A stretch of 46,093 nt of DNA from an uncultured Trichormus sp. GTDB lineage: Bacteria; Cyanobacteriota; Cyanobacteriia; Cyanobacteriales; Nostocaceae. A program made the translations under genes and the position numbers. Shown one piece after another: positions 6,543 through 15,166 of this stretch; within the stretch, counting starts at the first letter, position 1, and the number at the start of each line of letters is the position of its first letter. Location: contig CAKZGI010000332.1 of the NCBI GenBank assembly GCA_936914905.1, forward strand, positions 1-46,093, in the 5' to 3' direction. Below the pieces are notes generated by a model. It was given only the letters and a program-made list of their open reading frames with translations. It was not told where the DNA came from and searched no databases.

Positions 6543-9119
6543 TTACTTTGATTTAGCCTCCAAATTTTCCAAGCGGCTTTTTAGTTCTTGATTTTGTTGT
6601 TTGAGTTGGTTAAGTTCTTCACGTAACTGACGCAAAGTTTTTTCTGGTCCAATATTTTTCTGAACTTTGGTAATTTCTTCTTCAGCATAACGACGCACCC
6701 GTCCATCTGTCGTTTGACTGGCTAAAGATTGCAAAATTCCAATTGCTTTGGGGGTTTCCATTTGTCCCAATGCTGTTACTACTGCAACTTGGGTTAAAAA
6801 GAATGCTTCTTTGGCTATTTCTGCTAATCGGTCTAAAATTCGTTCTACATTAGTAGGAGTTTGACCAACAGAAATTTTTCCTAAAGCACGAATAGTAGAC
6901 AGCCGTAGCGGTTGGGACACGCCGATTTTAGTATATTCCAATAGCAAATTTAAAGCGGTTTCTGAAGTTTTAAATTCAGCTAAACCAGAAATCGCCCCAC
7001 TACGTATTACTTCATTCCAACCTGCTCTTTCTTCTAAAACTGATTTGAGCAGCTTGATGACTTTTTCTTCATGGGGTTCTTCTTCTAAATGAGCCGCTGC
7101 GATCGCACCAATAGTTCGACAAGCTGCTGCTTCTACATTGTAGCTGGGATCTCCATTCTGCACTACAGCTTTGACAGCCTTGTAACTAGGGTGAGTTTTG
7201 ATTTGCGATAAGGAACTAACTACTGCTTTACGGACAAGGGGGCTAGGGTCTTGTAACCCAATTACTAAACCATCAAAGGCCTGATCTAATTGAATTTCTG
7301 GTAATTTCTGGGCTACTTCTACACGCACACCCCAAAAGGGATCATTTTTCAATGCTGTTGATAGAACTTTGGTAACTTCTAATCCACCTTTTTTCGCTAA
7401 AGCCTCGGCTGCATAAATACGAGAAATAGGATCAGGGTCAAATTCTAATTGGGCTTTCAACTCTGGTATGGGGTATTCCAAGGTTACAGTTTTCAGATAA
7501 TTATTACCTACATCAAAGCTGATAAAATCTGGCTTCTCTCCTAATGGGAAATAGAAACTTTGTTCTTTTTCATTGACCCGCACTGTGAAAGTTGTCAGGT
7601 TTGATCTTTGTTGGCTGTAACCAAAGCCAACAGGGATTTTTAAATCAAATAAATCCTTATTATCACTGTTGACTTGGGTTTGGGTAACAGTTACCTTGGC
7701 CAATTTAGAATCCCCATCCCAAGAATAAGCAACTTTAAAATCAGGATGACCACCACGATACACATACTGGTCAAATAGGAAGGTGAGATTACGTCCTGTG
7801 GCTTTTTCAATTGCCCGCAATAAATCTACTGTTTCTACAGTTTGGTGAGCATGATCTTGAACAAATGTTTGAATAGCTGTCCAAAATAATTCATCGCCTA
7901 ATTCTGTGCGAATCATGTTATAAACACAAGATCCTTTTTCATAAATGTGGCGGTCATAAAGCTCTATTGCTTCGCGGTAAACGTGAGTTACCATTGGCCG
8001 ACGATAACGACTGCTATCTTCATTCAAATAACTGCGAGCTTCTAATAACTGATAATAAGCTGCATCATCTTTGCCATATTCGTGTTCAGTCCACATTACT
8101 TCCGAATAGGAAGCCATTCCTTCCTTAATCCAAGCATGAGACCAATGTTTAATGACGATTAAATCACCAAACCATTGATGTGCTAGTTCATGGACAACTA
8201 AGCTTTCGGTGTTGAAGTTATCTAATGATGCTCTTTCATCTAACAAACATCGATCTGTTAATAAGGTGGTGGAAGTGTTTTCCATCCCCCCAAAGATGAA
8301 GTCATCTACACAAACTTGGGCATATTTCGGGAATGGATAGGGATAACCATACTTTTCGCTCAGAAATTCAATCATGCGGGGAGTTTTGCCCATGCTGCGT
8401 TTAGCATCTGCTTCTCGTCCCTTGTCTACATAATACGTAACGGGCTTACCTTGGCACGCATCCCGAATTTCCGCAAAATCACCTACTGCTAGGGTCATTA
8501 AGTAGGTGGGATGAACCTGCTGCTGTGACCAATGGTAAATTTGCTGATTCCCATCTTCAAAGGTATCAACTAGTTCACCGTTAGAAATAGCAATCAGGGG
8601 TTTGGCAACACGGACACGGATTTCTGATGTGGATAGCTGTCCTGGGTAGTCAAAGCAGGGGAACCAGAAGCGGGAATCTTCGTCTTCTCCTTGTGTCCAG
8701 ACTTGGGTAGGCTTGTGGGGGTAGTGTTTGTCTGGTTGAATGAAGTAAATGCCTCGTTGGGGTTTTTCTACAGAGTAAGCGATCGCAATTAACAAACGCT
8801 GACCAATTTGTGTAGGCTCAGAAAGAAGAATTGAAAGTTTTTCTCCGTCATATTCAAACTTCTGTTCTGCTTCGTCTACCTGTACAGATTGGATCTTCAA
8901 ATTTACAGCATCCAAGGTCAATCTATCAATATTATTACGGATTGGCAATAACCGAATGCTACAATTACCATAGTAACTTTGCTTGGGGATATTCAAGGTG
9001 AGGTCAAGAAAAATATGCTCTACCTGTCCTGGTCTATCAGGATTGTAGTGAGGTTTAGCCCCTAGTAACTCAAAAGATTTATGTCCGTTATTCTCTGTAT
9101 CAAAATAAAGATGCGACAT
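6543..9119 (-). CDS. pepN: M1-family metallo-aminopeptidase with HEAT repeats
   Basis: A cytoplasmic zinc aminopeptidase of 858 residues that removes N-terminal amino acids from peptides. The exopeptidase motif GGMEN is at 277-281 and the zinc site HELAH at 310-314 with the third ligand Glu333 (HEXXH-X18-E), all intact. After the catalytic core the C-terminal third contains HEAT-like helical repeats (about 560-800: SRIYAAEALAKKG, GVRVEVAQKLPE, LVRKAVVSSLSQI), as is usual in cyanobacterial members. It ends in a leucine-rich coiled coil (LRQLREELNQLKQQNQEL). It is a single gene, with no neighbour on the same strand within several hundred bases. The symbol is by family similarity; M1 enzymes differ in specificity. 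Confidence 0.88.
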   Translation of the reverse strand: MSHLYFDTENNGHKSFELLGAKPHYNPDRPGQVEHIFLDLTLNIPKQSYYGNCSIRLLPIRNNIDRLTLDAVNLKIQSVQVDEAEQKFEYDGEKLSILLSEPTQIGQRLLIAIAYSVEKPQRGIYFIQPDKHYPHKPTQVWTQGEDEDSRFWFPCFDYPGQLSTSEIRVRVAKPLIAISNGELVDTFEDGNQQIYHWSQQQVHPTYLMTLAVGDFAEIRDACQGKPVTYYVDKGREADAKRSMGKTPRMIEFLSEKYGYPYPFPKYAQVCVDDFIFGGMENTSTTLLTDRCLLDERASLDNFNTESLVVHELAHQWFGDLIVIKHWSHAWIKEGMASYSEVMWTEHEYGKDDAAYYQLLEARSYLNEDSSRYRRPMVTHVYREAIELYDRHIYEKGSCVYNMIRTELGDELFWTAIQTFVQDHAHQTVETVDLLRAIEKATGRNLTFLFDQYVYRGGHPDFKVAYSWDGDSKLAKVTVTQTQVNSDNKDLFDLKIPVGFGYSQQRSNLTTFTVRVNEKEQSFYFPLGEKPDFISFDVGNNYLKTVTLEYPIPELKAQLEFDPDPISRIYAAEALAKKGGLEVTKVLSTALKNDPFWGVRVEVAQKLPEIQLDQAFDGLVIGLQDPSPLVRKAVVSSLSQIKTHPSYKAVKAVVQNGDPSYNVEAAACRTIGAIAAAHLEEEPHEEKVIKLLKSVLEERAGWNEVIRSGAISGLAEFKTSETALNLLLEYTKIGVSQPLRLSTIRALGKISVGQTPTNVERILDRLAEIAKEAFFLTQVAVVTALGQMETPKAIGILQSLASQTTDGRVRRYAEEEITKVQKNIGPEKTLRQLREELNQLKQQNQELKSRLENLEAKSK

Positions 9120-9803
9120 TGATTATTACTGACCTTGTAATCCTGAAATTTTCACAAAAATAGCGATAGCTTCGCTCTCTTCGAGATGCTAAGCAAACGC
9201 CACCGGCTCCGCAGATGCATATCCCCAATCAGAATAAGTAGGTAGACACAAATAAACATAACTATGTAAGACAATGTAAATTACTTGAAACCCTTGGGAT
9301 TGCTTGATTCCCCTTTGCTGCATTCGCCATAACATAGTTATAAATTTTTCCGCCCACCTACTTAGTTATTTGATCAGGATTTTTCAAGGATGGAATGATT
9401 TAACTCAATCTTCTCATTTTGCTCCCAAGTTTCCATGTCTTGATGTAATCTGATATTTTGCGCTTTTGCGTGATTAACACAAGAACTTCTTACATCACAC
9501 TGTCTTCGCGTAGCATGCCGTTAGGCACAAATACTAGCAATTATTACTCTAGCTTAGAATAACTTGTGGCTGAGAATCCCACTCTTTTTTGGATCTCGAC
9601 TTAAGATACCATTTGCGGATTTACTCTTTGTTCCAGTGAAGTCTTTTTTCTACACACTAAGAACTATTAGTGTGTAGAAATACTAATTTCATCAGCAAAA
9701 ACCGCTGAATGAGGAAAAATGGGTGATAAAAATCCAAAAATTTAGCTATTGCAGTTCTAGCTCCCTGATAATAATTTGATCAAAACAAAAGAGGATAATA
9801 ACA
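9120..9803. other. Intergenic region with dispersed repeats
   Basis: This 684-bp stretch holds the MITE at 9235-9364 and two copies of the dispersed motif with alternating CTTCGC/ACGC words (9167-9213, 9504-9530). A hairpin TCTACACACTA/TAGTGTGTAGA lies at 9649-9678. On the minus strand 9378-9490 is open and reads like a fragment of coding sequence (QDMETWEQNEKIELNH) with no start codon; its origin is unknown. Confidence 0.6.
9235..9364. mobile_element. MITE-like element with TAAGTAGGT ends
   Basis: TAAGTAGGT (9235-9243) and ACCTACTTA (9356-9364) are perfect inverted ends. The similarity continues inward imperfectly for about 35 bases to ATAACTATG / CATAGTTAT (9269 and 9333 area). The 130-bp element has no coding capacity and could fold back on itself. 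Ends of this type (AAGTAGGTGGGCG) are frequent in Nostocales intergenic DNA. Confidence 0.6.
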
Positions 9804-11474
9804 ATGCCCGAAAGTAAATCTAAATTTTTAGTCCCTGTTATTAGCACTGCTATAGTCGTCGCAGGTGGGATAGCTGCTTATGTATATTTTAAAGCGCCCT
9901 CTGGAGATGTTTCCAGTCCTCTGGGAAGTGCTAAAGTAGTACCGGCTAATGCCTTGATGGCGACTTATATTAACACAGATTCCCAATCTTGGAGTAAGTT
10001 ACAGCAGTTTGGAACTCCACAAGCACAACAACTAGTAGCCAAAGGTCTACAGGATATCAACAAACAGCTATTAAGTGATAGCAATATTGTTTATGAAACA
10101 GACATAAAACCTTGGATTGGTGGAGTCATGATTGCTGTGCTACCACCAAATTCTACTATACCTAATCCATCAAATCCACCAATTCCAGTACAGCCAGAGC
10201 CAAATATTTTGTTAGTAGTAGGTATAAAAGATAAACTCAATGCCTTGAAATTTGCTACTAAATTGAAGGAGCAAAAAAACTTACAAATTCAAGAATCAGA
10301 ATACAAAGGTGAGAAAATTATTGCTAGTACAAGCAGGAGCAAATCCACCTATATAGTTATTTTGAATAACACTCGTATACTGTTGACACCAGAAAAACAA
10401 GCTGTAGAAAAAGCTATTGATACCTATAAAGGTAAGCTATCCTTTGCCAACAAAGAAGGAGCAAGTAGTATTTTAGCTAAAGGTGTAGATGTTCAAAACA
10501 GCCTTGCTCACATTTATGTGCCTGATTACGCCAATATCGCACAACAGTTAACAGCTTTCAATCCACAGTCCAGGCCATTACCCCCAGAAACATTGGCACA
10601 ACTCAAGCAAGTAAAATCAATGGTAGCGGCTGTGGGTGTGGATGATGCTGGAGTGAGAATGAAAGTAGTAGTGAACTTAGATCCGCAACTGAACAAATTT
10701 CAATATCAAAATACTCCGGCTAAGATAGTGGCACAATTTCCCAGTGATACTTTTGCTTTAGTCACCGGACAGAACATAAATCGTAGCTGGCAAACCTTCC
10801 TGGAACTGTCAAAAGATTATCCTGAAATTAAGCAAGGTGTGGAACAAGCACGGGGACAACTCAAACAAGGGATCAATCTGGATTTAGATAAAGAAATTTT
10901 TGGTTGGATGGATCAAGAATTCGCCTTGGGTGCGGTGAAATATAGTCAAGGTTGGTTAGCCAATGTTGGTTTTGGGGGAGCGATGGTATTTGACACTAGT
11001 GATCGCAAAACAGCGGAAGCCACGTTCACTAAACTAGATGACCTAGCCAAAAAGCAATCACTCAACATCACCAAAAGAAGCATTGGTGGTAAAAATATCA
11101 CCGAATGGCAAATTAGCCAACAAGGCACTTTCATAGCACATGGTTGGCTAGATCAGGATACCGTATTTCTCGCTATTGGTGGACCAGTTGGTGAAGCACT
11201 AGCAGACAAAAAAGGTCGAACGCTGGATAATACGAACACATTTAAAGCTGTAACGAGTTCCTTACAAAAACCCAACGGTGGTTATTTGTACTTAGATTTA
11301 GAAAACACCTCTTCTTTGATTACTCGTTTAGCCACACAAGGTCAACCTCTTCCCCCGGAAGCCAAGGCTGTCCTATCATCCATTCGTGGTTTGGGTGTGA
11401 CAGTCAATAGCCCCGATAAATCTACCAGTCAAATGGAAATGTTGTTAGCTCTTAAACCCAGTAGTAGTAAATAA
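9804..11474 (+). CDS. DUF3352-domain membrane-anchored protein
   Basis: A 556-residue protein with one N-terminal membrane helix (about 9-29, PVISTAIVVAGGIAAYVYF) and a large outside or lumenal domain. The repeated pattern (VPANALMATYINTD, LLVVGIKDKLNALKFATKL, YLYLDLENTSSLITRL) matches the cyanobacterial DUF3352 family, whose function is unknown. ATG 9804 follows AGAGGATAATAACA. Polar, Gln- and Pro-rich linkers (PPNSTIPNPSNPPIPV) lie near residue 115. There is no operon partner; the next gene starts 150 bases downstream after short polypyrimidine repeats. Confidence 0.75.
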   Translation: MPESKSKFLVPVISTAIVVAGGIAAYVYFKAPSGDVSSPLGSAKVVPANALMATYINTDSQSWSKLQQFGTPQAQQLVAKGLQDINKQLLSDSNIVYETDIKPWIGGVMIAVLPPNSTIPNPSNPPIPVQPEPNILLVVGIKDKLNALKFATKLKEQKNLQIQESEYKGEKIIASTSRSKSTYIVILNNTRILLTPEKQAVEKAIDTYKGKLSFANKEGASSILAKGVDVQNSLAHIYVPDYANIAQQLTAFNPQSRPLPPETLAQLKQVKSMVAAVGVDDAGVRMKVVVNLDPQLNKFQYQNTPAKIVAQFPSDTFALVTGQNINRSWQTFLELSKDYPEIKQGVEQARGQLKQGINLDLDKEIFGWMDQEFALGAVKYSQGWLANVGFGGAMVFDTSDRKTAEATFTKLDDLAKKQSLNITKRSIGGKNITEWQISQQGTFIAHGWLDQDTVFLAIGGPVGEALADKKGRTLDNTNTFKAVTSSLQKPNGGYLYLDLENTSSLITRLATQGQPLPPEAKAVLSSIRGLGVTVNSPDKSTSQMEMLLALKPSSSK

Positions 11475-11628
11475 GGGTGTAGGGGTCTAAGGGTCTAGGG
11501 GAAATTAATTAAAACTCCTGCCAATGCCCTATCTCCTATCCCCTATCCTCTATAACCATTCCTCTAGTAGACTCAACTCCAACAAATATGTCATAAGTTA
11601 AGAAGGCTGTTAAACACAACTAAAATTT

Positions 11629-12549
11629 ATGACTACTGCTCTCAGAACTACTCCTAACTTTGCTTCCCAGATGGTAAATGGTATTTTGGCCATCAAGCCT
11701 TTAGCGAACCTAGCCAAACACCAAGCCAGACAAATGATGATTAAACGCGCTGAGAAAATTGGCGTGTTTTGGACACAAGAAGCAGAAAAACTGCAAGCAC
11801 GAGATTGGACAAATGATTTAACTCAAGTACAAAATCCTCAGCTAACCTACCCAGATTATTATGTTACCTCATTCCACGCTTATGAAACCGGTAATCTGAG
11901 TTGGCAGGCAGCTTTTGAAGTAGAGTCTGCTGCTCATGCCGTCCACGCTAAAATTTGGCAAGATGCTGAAGTTCAAGGTGATGCCAAACTGCGGCAAAGT
12001 TACCATAATATTGTCACCAGTTCTATTTCCAAACCACCAAAAGATATTTTGGATTTGGGGTGTAGTGTGGGCATGAGTACCTTTGCCCTACAAGAAATTT
12101 ATCGCGATGCAAATATTACAGGTTTAGACTTATCTCCATATTTCTTAGCTGTTGCTAATTATCGTTGCCAACAACATCAAGCTAAAATTAATTGGGTTCA
12201 TGCTGCGGCTGAATCTACAGGTATGCCAGATGCTTCCTTTGATTTAGTTTCTATTTTCTTGATGTGTCATGAATTACCCCAGTTAGCAACGCGAATGATT
12301 TTTGCTGAAGCCAGACGAGTTTTACGTCCAGGTGGTCATTTAGCAATTATGGACATGAATCCAAAATCAGAAGTTTACAAAAAAATGCCTAAATATATTT
12401 TTACTTTGCTCAAAAGTACAGAACCTTATCTAGATGAATATTTCACTTTAGATATTGAGCAAACCTTAGTTGAGGCAGGTTTTCAGACTCCTACCATTAC
12501 TAGCAATAGTCCCCGTCATCGCACTATCATTACTCAGGTGAGTGGCTAA
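11629..12549 (+). CDS. Class I SAM-dependent methyltransferase
   Basis: A 306-residue protein with a C-terminal Rossmann methyltransferase domain: motif I ILDLGCSVGMSTFAL (about 139-153), the acidic loop GLDLSPYFLAVA, motif with DLVSIFLMCHELP and the post-I region ARRVLRPGGHLAIMDMNP. The motif set places it near the UbiE/COQ5-like Methyltransf_11/25 families, but the substrate cannot be told. The N-terminal 110 residues are helical and are shared with other cyanobacterial homologs. Its last codons overlap the GTG start of the prsW-like pseudogene (12542), so the two were once translationally coupled. Confidence 0.75.
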   Translation: MTTALRTTPNFASQMVNGILAIKPLANLAKHQARQMMIKRAEKIGVFWTQEAEKLQARDWTNDLTQVQNPQLTYPDYYVTSFHAYETGNLSWQAAFEVESAAHAVHAKIWQDAEVQGDAKLRQSYHNIVTSSISKPPKDILDLGCSVGMSTFALQEIYRDANITGLDLSPYFLAVANYRCQQHQAKINWVHAAAESTGMPDASFDLVSIFLMCHELPQLATRMIFAEARRVLRPGGHLAIMDMNPKSEVYKKMPKYIFTLLKSTEPYLDEYFTLDIEQTLVEAGFQTPTITSNSPRHRTIITQVSG

Positions 12550-13655
12550 TATATTTCTGCTGCTTTGGGCGGTTATTCCACCTCTGTTCTTGCTGCTGTT
12601 TTATTACCGCCGGACTCCTGCTGCCCCTTCTTTCTTAGACCTCTTGCAGAATTAATTTTATGTTAAAATGAGGGGTTGTGTTTGTCTTAGCTAAAAGTTA
12701 GAGTTACACAGTTATGTTTGAATTAGCGATCGCAAAGAACACCCACAATACATAAAATCTAATACCCTCTATCATACCACAGAAACAATTTTGCAAGAGG
12801 TCTATTCAATGTATTTGTTTTCTTCATTATTGGCGCTATATCGGGTTTTGCTGCTCTCCAACTAGAGTAGGATTTACTCTTGCAAGAAATACGGCGTTTT
12901 TTTCTTGGTGCGGTTTTACGGCAAATATTAGTAATAGCTCCTATTGAAGAAGGTTGTAAGTTTGTAGGGGTAATTATTCCTCTATTTTTCCTACAACGCA
13001 GGTATAAATTTCGCGCGACTACAGTTTTTCTATTTACCATAGCAGTGGCTTTGGGGTTTACGGCCGAAGAAAATTGGATTTATTTATTTCACGATCAAGC
13101 ATTACCTTTAGAACGGATTACTGGTACACCAGTTCATGCTATGTTGTCTGCACCTTGGGGGCATGCCCTGGGAAGATATTTTGGTTCTACAAGACGGTTG
13201 AATAGAGACAGAATTTTGATTTTTACGACTTGGCTAAATTCTATCTTTTTTCATGCTCTGGTGAATACTTTATCTGCTGCTTGGGGTTTTCCAAGTCTAA
13301 TACATTTTCTCGGTTATGCTTTATTTCCGTTGTTATTGTGGATGTTTTGGCGGTGGGAAGAATTACTAAGAGAAGTACAGGGTAAACGTCCTCTGATGTT
13401 AATTCCTGGTAACAAGCCTCTAGTTCGTTATTGGGAAAGGGGTTTAGTATTGCTGAGTCTATTTCTTGGTGGGAATGCTATTTTAGAGTTATTGATCTTA
13501 GTGAGGTTGGAGTATTGGTTTAAACCGGATATTTTTAGGTTTATATTAAAAAAATATTACTAATTATCTGTTTGGGAGTTTTAGCTTGGTTAATTTATTT
13601 CGATTTACGCAATTTAGCCCGTCGTCAGTCTTTTTTAAAGTTAGGAAAATACTAG
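12542..13655 (+). pseudogene. PrsW-family intramembrane protease, split by a MITE and two further lesions
   Basis: The frame starts at GTG 12542 inside the end of the methyltransferase gene and reads IFLLLWAVIPPLFLLLFYYR, then stops where a 165-bp element lies in the codon TTA. Removing the element and one TA copy joins PSFL to FNVFVFFIIGAISG perfectly. A second lesion is a TAG at 12868-12870 (probably Trp to stop). From 12880 the PrsW core reads well, with the metalloprotease motifs PIEEGCKFVG, GFTAEENWIYL and the FFHAL histidine. A third lesion is the loss of one A in the run at 13548-13554; the correct frame then continues LLIICLGVLAWLIYFDLRNL to TAG at 13653-13655. PrsW proteins cut membrane-bound anti-sigma or signalling proteins. 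Three independent hits mean the gene is dead. Confidence 0.88.
12638..12802. mobile_element. 165-bp MITE with GACCTCTTGCA ends, TA target duplication
   Basis: GACCTCTTGCAGAATT (12638-12653) and AATTTTGCAAGAGGTC (12787-12802) are inverted repeats with 15 of 16 matches. The element is flanked by TA on both sides (12636-12637 and 12803-12804). A TA duplication is the signature of IS630/Tc1-mariner transposases, which would have mobilised it in trans. It carries no gene, and a HIP1 site (GCGATCGC near 12726) lies inside. Excision in silico restores the reading frame of the interrupted gene, which fixes both borders. Confidence 0.9.
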
Positions 13656-13683
13656 GAGATTTTTTTAGTTCACAACTATAGAC

Positions 13684-13708
13684 CCCCGACTCCTTTGAGA
13701 AGTCGAGG
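13684..13708 (-). terminator. Hairpin downstream of the triple PTPS gene
   Basis: CCCCGACT (13684-13691) pairs with AGTCGAGG (13701-13708) with one mismatch. It lies 12 bases beyond the stop codon of the minus-strand gene and just after the plus-strand pseudogene, and could serve as a bidirectional transcript end. No strong T tract is present on either side. Confidence 0.4.
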
Positions 13709-13719
13709 ATATAGGTATT

Positions 13720-14985
13720 TTAAACTGTCGCTAAAACAGGCTGATTCTGTACTGTGGTGACAGATGTTGATTCTATGTCAGACGCGTAGACTTCGCAGGA
13801 GTTGTTGGGACTTTCAACTAGTTTAACTTTGTAAAGTTCTGCTCCTAGTTCTTGAATAGGTGATCGCAACATATTACTAATATAAAGAGCAATATTTTCT
13901 GCTGTTGGTACAACTTCCCCAAAATAGGGAACATCTCTATTTAAGAAACCGTGATCAAGGGGTTCAGTGAAATTAGCAATTACCTGATTTAAAGCACCTA
14001 AATCAACGACCATACCTGTACAGGAGTCGATTTCACCCTTCACTGTCACTTCTAATTGATAGTTATGTCCATGTCCATTCACACGAGCGCATTTACCGTA
14101 AATCTCTGTATTTTTTTCTAAACTCAAATCAGGATGAGCTAATCTGTGTGCAGAACTGAATTCACTCTTCACGGTGAGGAACGTTTCTGTTCCATTACCC
14201 TGATAATCTACCCAGAGTTGAGGACTTTCAAACAGCTTAACTTGAGACAGTGTTGCCCCTAATTTCTGAATGGGTGATTTGAGTAGTTTGCTAATGTAAA
14301 GTACAAGATTTTCGGTAGTCGGGACAATTGCGGCAAAATGAGGAATATCATTATTTACACAGAAGTGATCAAAGGTTTTGACTACATCATTTTCAACAAC
14401 TCTATTTAGGGCATCTAAATCAATGATCATCCCTGTTCGTGAGTCCATTTCTCCTTCTACAGTGACTTCTAAATGGTAGTTGTGTCCATGTGTACGGGTA
14501 CATTTACTATACTTTTCAGAACTGAGGTTAGGAGCCAAACGATGGGCGGCGCTAAAGTGGGTGCTGATGCTGAGAGAAGCTTGCATTCCTTCTCCCATAT
14601 AATTTGCCCAAAGGCCAGGATGTTCAACCAATTGGACGCGAACTAGAGGCAAATGAGGGGCTAAACGCTGCCAGATCACTCGTGCAATATTTTCATTACT
14701 GGACAAAGTTTGTTGAAATTCTGGCCACATATTATTAAGGTAAGAAAAATCTAATTGATCGGTTATTTCCCGCTTAATTACTTGTTTGACATCAGATAAA
14801 TTTAGCACCATACCATATTCATCTAATTCCCCAGCCAGAGAGATGAATAGGGTATAATTGTGGCCTTGTCCGGGAAATTTTGAGGAACGACCAAATTTTT
14901 CCAAATTCTCGGTTTCGCTTAGTTCTGGTAGCGAATAATGATGACTAGCTAAAAACTGAGCGCGACGATTGACTACACACTGCAT
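13720..14985 (-). CDS. Three-domain 6-carboxytetrahydropterin / 6-pyruvoyl-tetrahydropterin synthase-like protein
   Basis: A 421-residue protein made of three tandem PTPS/QueD modules (about 1-135, 136-265, 266-405). QueD makes 6-carboxytetrahydropterin from dihydroneopterin triphosphate for queuosine; PTPS makes pterins. Modules 2 and 3 keep the zinc histidines (FSAAHRL / FSSAHRL, HGHNY), the catalytic Cys (KCTRTHGHNY, KCARVNGHGHNY) and the DH pair (TFDHF, PLDHGF). Module 1 has GRSSKFPGQGHNY and LDFSYLNN: it lacks both the catalytic Cys and the His, so it is probably structural. Single QueD proteins are about 120-150 residues and work as oligomers, so a linked trimer is plausible. Which reaction it does is not certain. 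The start ATG 14985 has no strong ribosome site. Confidence 0.8.
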   Translation of the reverse strand: MQCVVNRRAQFLASHHYSLPELSETENLEKFGRSSKFPGQGHNYTLFISLAGELDEYGMVLNLSDVKQVIKREITDQLDFSYLNNMWPEFQQTLSSNENIARVIWQRLAPHLPLVRVQLVEHPGLWANYMGEGMQASLSISTHFSAAHRLAPNLSSEKYSKCTRTHGHNYHLEVTVEGEMDSRTGMIIDLDALNRVVENDVVKTFDHFCVNNDIPHFAAIVPTTENLVLYISKLLKSPIQKLGATLSQVKLFESPQLWVDYQGNGTETFLTVKSEFSSAHRLAHPDLSLEKNTEIYGKCARVNGHGHNYQLEVTVKGEIDSCTGMVVDLGALNQVIANFTEPLDHGFLNRDVPYFGEVVPTAENIALYISNMLRSPIQELGAELYKVKLVESPNNSCEVYASDIESTSVTTVQNQPVLATV

Positions 14986-15166
14986 GGTTACACTGGAAAT
15001 GGATTTTAATATTTCTTAATCTTTCAATATTTACAGCATAAACTAATTTGCTGTCATTTGTTAGTGGTCAGTCGTCAGTTGTTAACAATACCAATTCCCT
15101 ATGATCAGCATTTCACTAATCCAATGCCAGTGGTCAGTTATTTAAAATACCAATCCCCAATCCTCT

